From Candidatus Sumerlaeota bacterium (GTDB lineage: Bacteria; Sumerlaeota; Sumerlaeia; JAFGJS01): a stretch of 64,000 nt of DNA. The notes under the pieces were generated by a model. The model ran no database searches. It saw only the letters and a list, made by a program, of their open reading frames with translations, and had not been told where the DNA came from. The stretch spans positions 1 through 64,000 of the forward strand of contig JAFGJS010000125.1 in NCBI GenBank assembly GCA_016928995.1, in the 5' to 3' direction. A program made the translations under genes and the position numbers. Position 1 is the first letter of the stretch; the number at the start of each line of letters is the position of its first letter. Below, one piece after another: positions 45,846-55,385 of this stretch.

Positions 45846-47057
45846 ATGAAAAACGAAGCGCAATATTGGGAAGACTGCTTGACTGATGTGGAAAATCACT
45901 CTGTTGAGCGGAAGGAATCTCCCGCCGATAAAAACGAACTTCGGAGGCAGATTTGCGCTTTTGCCAATGATTTGCCGGATTGCCGTCAACCTGGGATTTT
46001 AATCATTGGGGCTACCGATAAAGGCGAATATGCAGGGCTAGAAATTACCGATCAATTGCTCACCAGCCTGAGCGAAATGCGATCAGATGGTAAAATCCTG
46101 CCTTTTCCAATGCTTCGAGTGGAAAAGAAAACGATTTTATCACATGACTATGCCATCATTTCCGTCGAGCCATCGAACTCCCCGCCAGTGAGAATGGATG
46201 GGCGCGTATGGGTGCGTGTTGGACCAACGCTTCGTCAAGCCACGAGAGAAGAGGAAATCCGGCTGGCGGAAAAACGGAGATACAAGGATTTATCCTTCGA
46301 TCTGACGCCGGTGGAGTCCGCCAGCATAGAGGATTTTGACAAAACTCTCTTTGCGGATGTTTATCTCCGCCATGCTGTCGCGCCTGAGGTGCTGGAGGAA
46401 AATGAGAGAACCTTTGAGCAACAACTATCCTCGCTAAGGATGATTCGATCGGCTGCCGATCCATTGCCGACGGTCACGGGCATTCTCACTATCGGCGCGG
46501 ATCCGCTGCAATACTTGCCGGGGGCTTATGTTCAGTTTTTGCGCATTCAGGGAGTTGAAGCAACTGATCCAATTAAGGATCGCAAGGAAATATCCGGACC
46601 TTTGATCCAAGTGCTAAGAATGCTGGATGAGTTGATCAACGTGAATGTGGAAATTCGCACTGAGATTGCTCGATCCAATCTTGAAATACAGACTCCCGAC
46701 TACCCCATCGCAGCGATACAACAGGTCATCAGGAACGCAATCTTGCATCGTAACTATGACAGCACAAATGCTCCGGTGCGTATGTATTGGTACCAAGACC
46801 GTATTGAGATTATCAGCCCTGGCGGAGCCTATGGTCAGGTCAATGACAGAAATTTTGGCCAACCAGGCGTGACGGATTATCGCAATCCGACATTGGCGGA
46901 AGTCATGCGCAACCTTGGCTATGTCCAAAAGTTCGGCATGGGAATTCCCATCGCAAAAAAAGAGATGGCGCAGAACGGCAATCCAGAATTAGAATTTAAT
47001 TTCCAATCGGGAATTATAACAGCTATATTAAGGCGAAGACCGGAGCACACACCATGA
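45846..47057 (+). CDS. Schlafen/AlbA_2-type DNA- or RNA-binding protein with ATPase-like C-terminus
   Basis: A 403-residue protein. The N-terminal ~130 residues match the AlbA_2/Schlafen domain pattern: ENHSVERKESPADKNELRRQ, FANDLPDCRQPGILIIGATD and VRMDGRVWVRVGPTLRQATR. The C-terminal part matches the COG2865 group (AAIQQVIRNAILHRNYDSTN; YWYQDRIEIISPGGAYGQVN; RNPTLAEVMRNLGYVQKFGM), which has a GHKL-type fold. It lies 28 bp after leuC and overlaps the ParA-like gene by ATGA (47054-47057). Codon use is more AT-rich than in leuC and leuD. A regulatory or defence role is likely but unproven. Confidence 0.87.
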   Translation: MKNEAQYWEDCLTDVENHSVERKESPADKNELRRQICAFANDLPDCRQPGILIIGATDKGEYAGLEITDQLLTSLSEMRSDGKILPFPMLRVEKKTILSHDYAIISVEPSNSPPVRMDGRVWVRVGPTLRQATREEEIRLAEKRRYKDLSFDLTPVESASIEDFDKTLFADVYLRHAVAPEVLEENERTFEQQLSSLRMIRSAADPLPTVTGILTIGADPLQYLPGAYVQFLRIQGVEATDPIKDRKEISGPLIQVLRMLDELINVNVEIRTEIARSNLEIQTPDYPIAAIQQVIRNAILHRNYDSTNAPVRMYWYQDRIEIISPGGAYGQVNDRNFGQPGVTDYRNPTLAEVMRNLGYVQKFGMGIPIAKKEMAQNGNPELEFNFQSGIITAILRRRPEHTP

Positions 47058-48097
47058 GCGCTGTTCCGATCCTGGCGTTTTTCAACAATAAAGGCGGCGT
47101 GGGCAAGACGTCGCTCGTTTACCATATTGCCCATATGTGCGCCATATTAGACATTCGTGTTCTGGCTGCGGATTTAGACCCGCAGTCGAATTTGACATCC
47201 GCGTTTCTGCCAGATGAGGAATTGGAAGATTTATGGAATGAGAAAACGGACTATACAACTCTGTATAAATGCGTCCACCCCTTGATTAAGGGAACTGGCG
47301 ATGTCGACACTCCAGCGCCGTATCACATCGACGACAATATTTTCCTGCTGCCAGGGGATTTGCAGCTTTCTGGTTTTGAAGATCAATTATCTGAATCCTG
47401 GCCCAAATGCAATGATGGTGATGAGCGGGCATTCCGGGTGACATCGGCATTTTGGCGCTTGTTGCAACAATCTGCCAGCGACAATAATGTTCAATTGATT
47501 CTAATGGATCTTGGGCCGAATCTTGGCGCATTGAATCGCGTCGCTCTCATCTCGGCAGATTATGTCGTTATGCCGCTAGCGCCCGATCTTTTTTCGTTGC
47601 AAGGTTTGAAAAATCTCGGACCAACGTTAAAACGATGGAACACTCAATGGAAAGAGCGCAGCCCTAGGGCTGATGATATGGATTTCGAGGTTCCTTTGGG
47701 AGACATCTCGCCTTTGGGATATGTGATTATGCAGCACAGCGAACGGTTAAAACGCCCAACCAAAGCATATGCCCAATGGGCGGAGCAAGTTCCTGCATTG
47801 TATCGTGAGTATGTATTGCAGCAAGCGCATGTCCAAGATGATCTTTCGCCAAGTGCGGATGAATATTGTTTGTCTTTCATTAAACATTTCCGCACACTGA
47901 TGCCGCTGGCGCAAGAAGCGAGAAAACCTATTTTTTTATTGAAAGCGGCAGATGGCGTTCTCGGAGGGCACAATAAATACGTGCAAGCTGCGTACGATTT
48001 ATTCAAGAGTTTCACGGAGAAACTCTTGAGAGTTATTGGTCTACAGCCTTCAGAAATGATACAGCAAAGTTTATTCAGCGAAGGAAAAGGAAAATGA
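47054..48097 (+). CDS. ParA/MinD-type P-loop ATPase
   Basis: A 347-residue protein with the deviant Walker A NNKGGVGKTSLVYHIAHMC (Lys-13 and Lys-18) and AADLDPQSNLTSAF, followed by LILMDLGPNLGALNRVALIS (Walker B) and DYVVMPLAPDLFSLQGLKNL. This is the ParA/Soj group, but it has no partner ParB nearby and is longer than plasmid ParA. It overlaps the schlafen-type gene upstream and leuD downstream, both by ATGA. Its final codons (SEGKGK) also supply the GGAAAAGGAAA ribosome-binding site of leuD. A role with the schlafen-type protein is inferred from the coupling. Confidence 0.93.
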   Translation: MSAVPILAFFNNKGGVGKTSLVYHIAHMCAILDIRVLAADLDPQSNLTSAFLPDEELEDLWNEKTDYTTLYKCVHPLIKGTGDVDTPAPYHIDDNIFLLPGDLQLSGFEDQLSESWPKCNDGDERAFRVTSAFWRLLQQSASDNNVQLILMDLGPNLGALNRVALISADYVVMPLAPDLFSLQGLKNLGPTLKRWNTQWKERSPRADDMDFEVPLGDISPLGYVIMQHSERLKRPTKAYAQWAEQVPALYREYVLQQAHVQDDLSPSADEYCLSFIKHFRTLMPLAQEARKPIFLLKAADGVLGGHNKYVQAAYDLFKSFTEKLLRVIGLQPSEMIQQSLFSEGKGK

Positions 48098-48711
48098 ATG
48101 AGACAATGAAGCGAGTGAAAATCAGCGGCCGCGCGGTGAGCGTGCGGGGCAACGATATCGACACGGACCGCATCATTCCGGCGCGTTACCTGCGTTGCGT
48201 GACCTTCGAGGGGCTGGGCGATCACGCCTTCGAGGACGACCGCAAGCAACTGGCGCTGCAGGGCAAGACGCACCCGCTGGACAATCCGCATTTCGCCAGC
48301 GCGACGGTGCTGTTTGGGAATAAGAACTTCGGCTGCGGCTCATCGCGGGAGCACGCGCCTCAGGCGATCATGCGCTGGGGCGACGGGATCCAGGCGATTG
48401 TGGGCGAGTCGTTCGCGGAGATTTTCTTCGGCAATTGCATCGCGCTGGGGATTCCCTGCCTGACCGTGTCCGCGGTGGACATCGCGCAGCTGATGGCGCA
48501 AAACGAGGCGGATCCGAAGACGGAATTCACTGTGGATCTGGAGGCGATGGAAGTGCGCTGGGACGGCGGCTGCGTCAAGGCGCAACTGGCCGATGGACCG
48601 CGCAGCCAGTTCCTCGAAGGTAAGTGGGACACCACGGCCGAGCTGATGGAAGATCCCGGCGCCATCGCCGCCACTGCGGCGAACCTGCCGTACTTCAACC
48701 ACTGGAAATAA
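48094..48711 (+). CDS. leuD: 3-isopropylmalate dehydratase small subunit
   Basis: A 205-residue protein with the swivel-domain signature: VRGNDIDTDRIIPARYLRCV and FGNKNFGCGSSREHAPQAIM. It completes LeuC. The ATG overlaps the ParA-type stop (ATGA 48094-48097), so translation is coupled to it. Its ribosome-binding site lies inside the parA-like coding sequence. Confidence 0.97.
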   Translation: MNETMKRVKISGRAVSVRGNDIDTDRIIPARYLRCVTFEGLGDHAFEDDRKQLALQGKTHPLDNPHFASATVLFGNKNFGCGSSREHAPQAIMRWGDGIQAIVGESFAEIFFGNCIALGIPCLTVSAVDIAQLMAQNEADPKTEFTVDLEAMEVRWDGGCVKAQLADGPRSQFLEGKWDTTAELMEDPGAIAATAANLPYFNHWK

Positions 48712-48753
48712 GCGCGGCCCAAAGGCTGTGCTGGTGTGACATTTTATCAAGGG

Positions 48754-48788
48754 GGATGAGGCGAGAGCGCTTCATCCTCTTTTCTTTT
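48754..48788 (+). terminator. leuD terminator
   Basis: GGATGA (48754-48759) pairs with TCATCC (48772-48777), with a partly paired inner stem GGCG/GCGC, followed by a T-rich run interrupted by C. Confidence 0.65.
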
Positions 48789-48789
48789 T

Positions 48790-48940
48790 ATCACTCATGC
48801 TCATGCTCATGCTCTTGCTCTTTAAGGAATTATAACATGCTGTTTTTCGAGCAAGAGCATGAGCAAGAGCAAAAGCAAGAAAACTCGGACTGTGGCATTG
48901 GACGAATACAATTTCACTCATCGTGATGAGAAAACCGGAC
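48790..48940. repeat. Hexamer-rich hairpin repeat, copy 1
   Basis: A left arm of GCTCAT/GCTCTT units and a right arm of GAGCAA/GAGCAT units can fold back on each other around AATTATAACATGCTGTTTTT. The tail that follows has a CACTCATCGTGATGAGAAAA block. The same order (hexamer arms, CTGTTTTT-GAGC, tail with TTCATCGTGGTGAGAA) recurs at 55230-55385 in the same orientation, beyond the large modular gene. Confidence 0.75.
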
Positions 48941-49249
48941 TAAGGATTTCCGCTCCTTTCATCGATTCGATCAATCGTGAAGCATTGTTGAATATAGACT
49001 TGAGCATTAAAATGGTTGCTGGACCAGCCATGAAAATAAACAAGGCTGGAATAAATTGACTTGTCGGATGCGCGGGAATTTGACGGATCCGAATCTCCGG
49101 CCGGCGCTACAGCGGCTGCGGAGAAATCGTGCTTGACCATTCGAGGGATTTCACTTTAACATCATCGGTCTTTTAAACAGCATTGATACATTCCTGTTGC
49201 TGCGTTTTGCGCTCGCAGAAGTTTAAGCTCATACATGGAGGCCGCGAAA

Positions 49250-52200
49250 GTGACTGGTCGTACGATATTCAAGGTGTGGATGGTGGCGCTTTGCCTGAGT
49301 CTTTGTGGCGGAGCATGGTGTTTCCCCGGGGATCTGAATGAAAACGGCTATGCGGATGAGGAGGATGTCATCCAAGTGCGGAATCATGTTCTCGGCGGTG
49401 AAATGTTGAGCGATTTGGATCAATTGCTCGCCGACACTAACGGGGATGGGGCGATTGATATCGCGGATCTGGTGAAAATTTTGGAATCGGTCCCGATTCC
49501 GGGTCTGATCGGCCTGATCAAAACGGGGCAGGCGATTTCTTACGCGACTTTCGATGACGGGTATTACGCGGATACGGTGGGTCTGCCGCGCAGTTACGTG
49601 AATAACGGCGACGGCACAGTGACTGACGCCTCCACGGGATTAATGTGGATCCAGGATCCCGCTTCAATCGGCCTGACTGGACCGTATACTTTTGATGATG
49701 CGCTGGCTGCGGCAGATGCATTGGATTACGCAGGATTTGATGACTGGCGCCTGCCAACGGTCGGAGAACTTTTAACGCTGGTAGATTCAGGGAGACAATA
49801 TCCAAACCCGACGATCGACACTGATTTTTTTGTGGTGGCGGCGCCCAGCGGCAACCAGAATACAAGATATTATTGGACCTTAACTGTAGTGGATGATCCA
49901 GGTGCAGCGACAGCAGTTGGCTGGGGAGTCGACTTCACAGGGGGCACTGCGGGGATTCTATCTCAAACAGGTACGACAGTATATTACAACATTCGGCCGG
50001 TAAGATCGGGATCTTCCGCGAATAATCAACGTCTTCCTTATCCTGTCTTTCGTCCCCATTTTGAATTAGTGGAGGATGGAACGATGGTGCATGATACTAC
50101 GACGGACCTGGTCTGGCTGCGCGATCCGTTGGTTGTGGATGATTCAATCCTGGTTGACGCTCCCGCAACGAGTCCTAAATCACGCGCACTCATCGAGCAA
50201 TTCAACTGGGCGGACGCGATTTCGGCCTGTGAGAATTATGAATTTCGCGGTTATACTAATTGGCGTATGCCGAATCGCAACGAGTTGCAGAGCATCGTGA
50301 AGTATAACAGTTTGAATCCCGTGATCGACACTGATTTTTTCAATATCGGCGCCGGCACTGTCTTTTGGACGTCCACTTCGAATGCGAACAATAATCTTCT
50401 CGCCTGGGTGTTATCGTTTTATCACGGCACGATCTATACTACGGGCAAGGCGAACGTGCTGCGCGTGCGGCCGGTGCGCAGCCGGACTTCCGTGCTGGTC
50501 GTTGATCCTGAAGCGCTGGATTTCGGCACTCTCCTCGATGAACTGACGCTGCAAATCAGCAACGGGGGCGACGATGCCTTGGCCTGGACGCTGTCCGAGG
50601 AGCCGATCGTGGATTGGCTCACGGCCTCGTCGGCCCAGGGCGACACCGCCGCCACGGGAACCTTTTACGGCACGGAAGATGAGACGGTGACTGTCACGGT
50701 ATCCCGCGCCAATCTTGCTGAGGACACTTATTACACGTCGCTGCATCTGACGAGCACGGACGGCGCCGATCTTTACGTTCCCGTGACGATGATTTATGAA
50801 ATACCGGATCCGGTTTTGCATGTCGAGCCATCCTCGCTCGATTTCGGCACGACGGAGACCTATCTGACTCTCGACATCACGAATCTCAGCTCGCCGACGC
50901 TCTACTGGACGGCGTATGACCCGAATGTGTCGTGGATGTATATGAGCGACAGCCAGGGAGAGGCGCCGGACAAGCAAACCAAGACGGCGCCCAGAATGGA
51001 CGTTTCCGGCGTTGAAGACGGGATTGTCTATCTGGATGTGTACCGCGGCGGCTTGACCAGCGGCACATATACCGCTACGATTATCGTGGACGCCGGCGAA
51101 TACGGCTATGAGGAGATACCCGTGCTGATGGAAGCGGACGGCGCACAGATCGTGCTGGAGCCGAGGTCGCTCGATTTCGGCACGACGGGGACGGACATGT
51201 GGTTCTATTTGACCAATCCGGGCAATGATCCGTTGCAATGGACGCTGACGGAAAACATCGACTGGGCTTCGGTCACCGATTATCAAGGCGCCCCGATGAC
51301 TGGCGGCACGTTGAATCCGGGGTATAGCGAATGGTTCTATGCGCATGTCGACCGGGTGGAATTGCCCAACGCCATTTACTCGGATTTCCTCGTGTTCGAC
51401 GGCGGTCCGGCGGGTGTCGTGAACATGCCGATTCAGATGCAAGTCGGCAATCCGCTGCTTGATGTGACGCCGACCACCTTCACGATGGGCGACACCGCCA
51501 CGACGTTCCCAGTCGATATTTCAAATCTGGGTATACTGGATATGAACTGGACGCTCACCCAGAATCCGCAAGGGCCTTCCTTCAATATTACTTCGCTGGG
51601 GGGCAATGGCGAAACGGCTTATGGGGCCAATCCGATCACCGGCGTGAATGACGACACGGTGGTCGTTGAGATCGAGCGCGTTGATCTGGATAACGCCGTG
51701 TATTATGGCTACTTTACGATCGACGCTGGATCGGCGGGAGATGTGACCGTCGAGTTCTCCTTCATCGTCAACGAGCCGGTTCTATACGTCGATCCGCCGA
51801 TCATTAATTTTGGCGAGACGACCACCAATTACGGAGTCGCCGTAAACAACCTCGGCGGCAAAGTGATGCCTTTCACCGTGATTGAGTCTCCCGTCGAAGA
51901 CTGGTTCGATGTCAGCGGACCCGGCGGATCGACCAGCGCCATGGGATCATATTCCGAGGCGGACGCCACGACATTGACCGTCACCGTGGACCGGTCAGCC
52001 CTGACGACCAACGGCGTATACAGCGGGTACTTCGACATCGACGCGGGCGATGCGGGTTTCGAGACGGTCTTTATTGAAATGACCGTGATGCCAATCCTCG
52101 ATGTCAGTTCGAAGACGCTCAATTTCGGCGACAGCATCTCCACTTTGTCCTTCACCGTGAGCAACGCCGGCTACGGCACGATGAATTTCATCATCGATGA

Positions 52201-55102
52201 GTTCCCCCAGGAGCCTTGGGTCAAGGCTGTGACGGTGGATCAAGCCACGCACTATGACGACAGCACTTCCCCCACGGCTTATGAACGCAAGCCTGCCATC
52301 GACACGGACGGCAACGGCGTCTTTGTTGCCGTCTGGCAAGCGGAAAATGAGCTCGGGACGGTTGGAAATATTCTGCTTTCGCGCTCGGAAGACTACGGCC
52401 AGACCTGGAGCGAGCCAATCGTCATCAGCCAGAACGGCTCGGGCGATGTGGAGGATTTTCACGCGGACATCTCGTGCAGCTCCTTGGGAGAGTGGATTGT
52501 CGTATGGGAATCGCGGGAAGACATCCTGGGCGCCGGTTCTGACTCGGATATTTTCTGCGCTTCTTCTTTTGACGATGGCATGACCTGGACCGCGCCGTCG
52601 CTGGTGAATAACGATGGCACGACGGACATGGATAACGACACCTTGCCGCGAGTGGCAGTCTGGGTTGAAGGGACGGCGTATTGCGTCTGGCAGACCGACG
52701 GCGATCCCGATGACAATGGTCCGGATTTGGACATCATGATGGCCCGGACAGATACATTGGGCGCGAGTTTCGATGATCCGGCGCTCATCACGCCCAACAG
52801 TTTTGGCGTCGCGGACGACCGGAATCCAGACATTGAATATGACGAGAACGGCACGTGCATCGTCGTTTATGAGACGAACGAGAATTTCGGCATGATGGCG
52901 GGCACGGATTTCGACATCGCCTATTATTATACGAATGATTGGGGCACGAATTGGATCGGCCCCAGCATCCTCAATCCCGACGCGATGGGCGATGCTTACG
53001 ATTGCACACAGCCCCGCGTCGCGACGGAACGGACAGGCGGTTGGATGGTCGTTTGGACTTCCACCGGCGCGGAGTTAGCCTTTGGCCCCGATTTGGATAT
53101 CTTTTCGGTCTACTCGTATACGAATGGAACGATGTGGAGCGGCATGTATCCGGTGAATGTGGATGCCGCCTACGACGCCGAAGATGATTACGATCCCTAC
53201 ATCGCCTTCAACGACGTTGAGTTTATGGCTTCCTGGACGGCGAGAAAGTATGACATGCAGCATAATATTTTCGTCGCGACTCCTTATTTGCTTAATATGC
53301 CCTCGCCGGAGCAGCCGGAAAAAGGCGATGTTCAGCCAGCCCCTAATATGTTCTTCGGCTGGAATGACATGTACTGCATCAGCACGGATATCTTCGAGAC
53401 AAATCTCAACCATGAAAGTTCGCAAATTGCTGGATACTTCGGCGAAAGCTCTAATTGGATTGGAGTCTGGGCGGCTGACGACAACGGCGGCGAATCCGAC
53501 ATCCATTACAATACGTTGTCAGATTTCCAGGTCGCCTGGGATTCGCCGCATCAACTGGGCGTCAAGCATGAGCAGATCTACGGACTGCAGAGCGCGGATG
53601 TCACTGTGTCCGTCGACCGGCGTCTGCTGCCGGCCGGATCGTATTTCATGACGATTCCAGTCATCGAAACAGAATTCTCTCAGTCGGAGAACATTAACGT
53701 CTTGGTGGATGTCCTGAATCCCACGATCAGCGTCATGCCGGGCATGCTGGATTTCGGCACGGTCATGCCGGCCATGCCGCTGACGATCAACGTCAGTCCG
53801 GGCTGCGACGCGCATTGGTCCGCCAGCGTCAACTCCGACGATCCCTGGATTTCGCTGGAGTCCGCGTATGGCTATGCCTACGAATATTACAGCATCGCTT
53901 CCGTCAACGCGCAGCAGCTGAACGTCATTGTGAACCGCAGCATGATCACGGAAAACACAACAGTGAATACCACGGTCACGATCTATTCCAACGATACAAG
54001 CCAGACTCTCGAGGTTCCGGTGCAAGTCACGATTGAGCCTGAATTGGGCGTATCCCCGCCCGCGATCGATTTAGGCCCGACGAGTTTGTATATGACGCTG
54101 GAAATCTTCCCGGCAAACGGCGGAGTGCTGGATTGGGCGACGACCACGACCGCCAATGACCAGTATCTCAGCATCGACACGCCATGCGGCAGCGGGACGC
54201 CGGCTTGTTCCGGCTCCACGTCGGGAGTCGTCGCGATTGAGATGATGGCTTTCCGCGATCCGATGCCGATGGGCATTTACGATACGACGTATGAAGTCTC
54301 CCAGACCAACGGCGCTCAATCGAATATCAGCGTGCCGGTTCGCATCGCCAAGGCTCCCGTGTTGGATGTCTTCACCGATGCCGGCAATCAGACCGTGCAT
54401 ATCGCGTCCGATGAATCCCTGGGGGCGTTGGAGGCGCTGAACGTGGGGACATGGGGCACAACGATCAGTTGGACGTTTCAAGAGCAAACCCCGCAAGATT
54501 TCTGGTACGCTTATATTGACGGCCAGGGCGGAATGGATCTTGGTCCGATGATCAGCGGACTGGGAGAGGCGATGATCGACATTCAGATCGACCGGCTTGC
54601 CATGCAGGCGGCGACATCAGACACGCTCGTGGTGACGACCGGCGTGCTGACGATCATGAATTACTTCGGCTACGGTCCGCAACAGATGTTCATCCGCATT
54701 GAAATCGAGAATCCTCCGGTGTTGTCTTACTACAACGCGGATATCTTCTACAACGACGTGTTGTACGTCGATGAACTGGATTTCTTATACTACATGGACA
54801 GCATCACAACCCGCACACTGCAACTCTACAACTCGGGCGGCGGCGATTTGATCAATTACTCCATCACTCGTCTTTCGGGCGCCGAATGGCTGCGCGCAGA
54901 GAATGAGAGCGAATCCTTCGGGCCGGAAGATACGGAAGTATTCACGATCAATGGTTTGACGCCATCCAACGTGGATATTGGCGTTCCGGACAACTGGCAA
55001 GCTTTGGGCGGATGCTCGAATAACACTTATCTTGAAATCAGGAATGAAGATTCGGGTGAATCGCAATTTATCTATATCAACGTCGATGTTTGCGGTCCCT
55101 GA
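49250..55102 (+). CDS. Giant secreted modular protein: dockerin-like, DUF1566, BACON repeats, BNR
   Basis: A ~1950-residue exported protein. GTG 49250 has GGAGG eight bases upstream; ATG 49235, five codons earlier, lacks a ribosome-binding site. The signal peptide is followed by a dockerin-like pair of calcium loops (DLNENGYADEEDV; DTNGDGAIDIADLV, residues about 26-80) and two DUF1566/Lcl-type domains (about 95-255 and 270-415; DDWRLPTVGEL, YTNWRMPNRNEL). Then come at least eight ~95-residue BACON/ASPM-SPD-2-like beta repeats, each opening with a block such as SLDFGTTETYLTLDI. A BNR-type propeller (52.24-53.55 kb) is inserted inside the sixth repeat. A large surface adhesin or substrate-binding protein is likely; no enzyme motif beyond the BNR blades was recognised. 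Hexamer repeats flank the gene. Confidence 0.9.
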   Translation: MTGRTIFKVWMVALCLSLCGGAWCFPGDLNENGYADEEDVIQVRNHVLGGEMLSDLDQLLADTNGDGAIDIADLVKILESVPIPGLIGLIKTGQAISYATFDDGYYADTVGLPRSYVNNGDGTVTDASTGLMWIQDPASIGLTGPYTFDDALAAADALDYAGFDDWRLPTVGELLTLVDSGRQYPNPTIDTDFFVVAAPSGNQNTRYYWTLTVVDDPGAATAVGWGVDFTGGTAGILSQTGTTVYYNIRPVRSGSSANNQRLPYPVFRPHFELVEDGTMVHDTTTDLVWLRDPLVVDDSILVDAPATSPKSRALIEQFNWADAISACENYEFRGYTNWRMPNRNELQSIVKYNSLNPVIDTDFFNIGAGTVFWTSTSNANNNLLAWVLSFYHGTIYTTGKANVLRVRPVRSRTSVLVVDPEALDFGTLLDELTLQISNGGDDALAWTLSEEPIVDWLTASSAQGDTAATGTFYGTEDETVTVTVSRANLAEDTYYTSLHLTSTDGADLYVPVTMIYEIPDPVLHVEPSSLDFGTTETYLTLDITNLSSPTLYWTAYDPNVSWMYMSDSQGEAPDKQTKTAPRMDVSGVEDGIVYLDVYRGGLTSGTYTATIIVDAGEYGYEEIPVLMEADGAQIVLEPRSLDFGTTGTDMWFYLTNPGNDPLQWTLTENIDWASVTDYQGAPMTGGTLNPGYSEWFYAHVDRVELPNAIYSDFLVFDGGPAGVVNMPIQMQVGNPLLDVTPTTFTMGDTATTFPVDISNLGILDMNWTLTQNPQGPSFNITSLGGNGETAYGANPITGVNDDTVVVEIERVDLDNAVYYGYFTIDAGSAGDVTVEFSFIVNEPVLYVDPPIINFGETTTNYGVAVNNLGGKVMPFTVIESPVEDWFDVSGPGGSTSAMGSYSEADATTLTVTVDRSALTTNGVYSGYFDIDAGDAGFETVFIEMTVMPILDVSSKTLNFGDSISTLSFTVSNAGYGTMNFIIDEFPQEPWVKAVTVDQATHYDDSTSPTAYERKPAIDTDGNGVFVAVWQAENELGTVGNILLSRSEDYGQTWSEPIVISQNGSGDVEDFHADISCSSLGEWIVVWESREDILGAGSDSDIFCASSFDDGMTWTAPSLVNNDGTTDMDNDTLPRVAVWVEGTAYCVWQTDGDPDDNGPDLDIMMARTDTLGASFDDPALITPNSFGVADDRNPDIEYDENGTCIVVYETNENFGMMAGTDFDIAYYYTNDWGTNWIGPSILNPDAMGDAYDCTQPRVATERTGGWMVVWTSTGAELAFGPDLDIFSVYSYTNGTMWSGMYPVNVDAAYDAEDDYDPYIAFNDVEFMASWTARKYDMQHNIFVATPYLLNMPSPEQPEKGDVQPAPNMFFGWNDMYCISTDIFETNLNHESSQIAGYFGESSNWIGVWAADDNGGESDIHYNTLSDFQVAWDSPHQLGVKHEQIYGLQSADVTVSVDRRLLPAGSYFMTIPVIETEFSQSENINVLVDVLNPTISVMPGMLDFGTVMPAMPLTINVSPGCDAHWSASVNSDDPWISLESAYGYAYEYYSIASVNAQQLNVIVNRSMITENTTVNTTVTIYSNDTSQTLEVPVQVTIEPELGVSPPAIDLGPTSLYMTLEIFPANGGVLDWATTTTANDQYLSIDTPCGSGTPACSGSTSGVVAIEMMAFRDPMPMGIYDTTYEVSQTNGAQSNISVPVRIAKAPVLDVFTDAGNQTVHIASDESLGALEALNVGTWGTTISWTFQEQTPQDFWYAYIDGQGGMDLGPMISGLGEAMIDIQIDRLAMQAATSDTLVVTTGVLTIMNYFGYGPQQMFIRIEIENPPVLSYYNADIFYNDVLYVDELDFLYYMDSITTRTLQLYNSGGGDLINYSITRLSGAEWLRAENESESFGPEDTEVFTINGLTPSNVDIGVPDNWQALGGCSNNTYLEIRNEDSGESQFIYINVDVCGP

Positions 55103-55127
55103 TCCGCAAGCATCGCCTTCAACTGAA

Positions 55128-55166
55128 AACGGGAGCGCCAGGAATTACCGGCGCTCCCGTTTTTTT
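55128..55166 (+). terminator. Strong terminator of the giant gene
   Basis: AACGGGAGCGCC (55128-55139) pairs perfectly with GGCGCTCCCGTT (55150-55161), loop of 10, followed by an uninterrupted T run to 55166. Confidence 0.93.
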
Positions 55167-55229
55167 GTTAGTCAGGATCGAGTTCCCAGTCTGTATTTCT
55201 CACCACTCAGCATATTTTTGGCAGTGAAT

Positions 55230-55385
55230 AATTGCTTCACTTGCTCGTGCTTTTGCTCTTCATGCCCAACCATACACTGTTTTTGAGCGAGAGCAAAAGC
55301 AAGAGCAAGAGCAAGAGCAAGAATATTTGGTCTCGAGCACGAGACAATTACCATCTTATTCATCGTGGTGAGAAGGTCGGGTCAG
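55230..55385. repeat. Hexamer-rich hairpin repeat, copy 2
   Basis: Arms of GCTC-type and GAGCAA-type units around CCATACACTGTTTTT, with at least four perfect AAGAGC units, then a tail with TTCATCGTGGTGAGAA. It is the counterpart of 48790-48940. The end of the tail overlaps the last codons and stop of the GT4 gene on the minus strand. Confidence 0.75.

Larger units (their letters stand above)
48712..49249. other. Intergenic region with terminator and hexamer-repeat element
   Basis: About 540 bp between leuD and the large modular gene. It holds a leuD terminator (48754-48788), the hexamer-rich hairpin element (48790-48940) and about 300 bp in which the promoter of the next gene should lie. A short frame starting near 48859 is read from the repeat and is not a gene. 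Confidence 0.6.

Noticed and set aside
47054..48097. ParA-type protein taken as evidence of a plasmid or chromosome origin
   Set aside because: No ParB, parS-like repeats, dnaA or rep gene is nearby; the gene is tied to leuD and a schlafen-type gene.
45846..48097. The inserted pair taken as a known named defence system
   Set aside because: The two domains are recognisable, but I could not match the pair to a specific described system without a search, so no name is given.
48859..49059. A 66-codon frame after leuD starting in the hexamer repeat
   Set aside because: The first codons are the repeat itself (SKSKSKK), and the counterpart repeat at 55232-55435 gives the same kind of peptide, so it is repeat sequence and not a gene.
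48790..55385. Hexamer arrays considered as a CRISPR
   Set aside because: The units are only 6 bp, contiguous and without spacers, and there are no cas genes.
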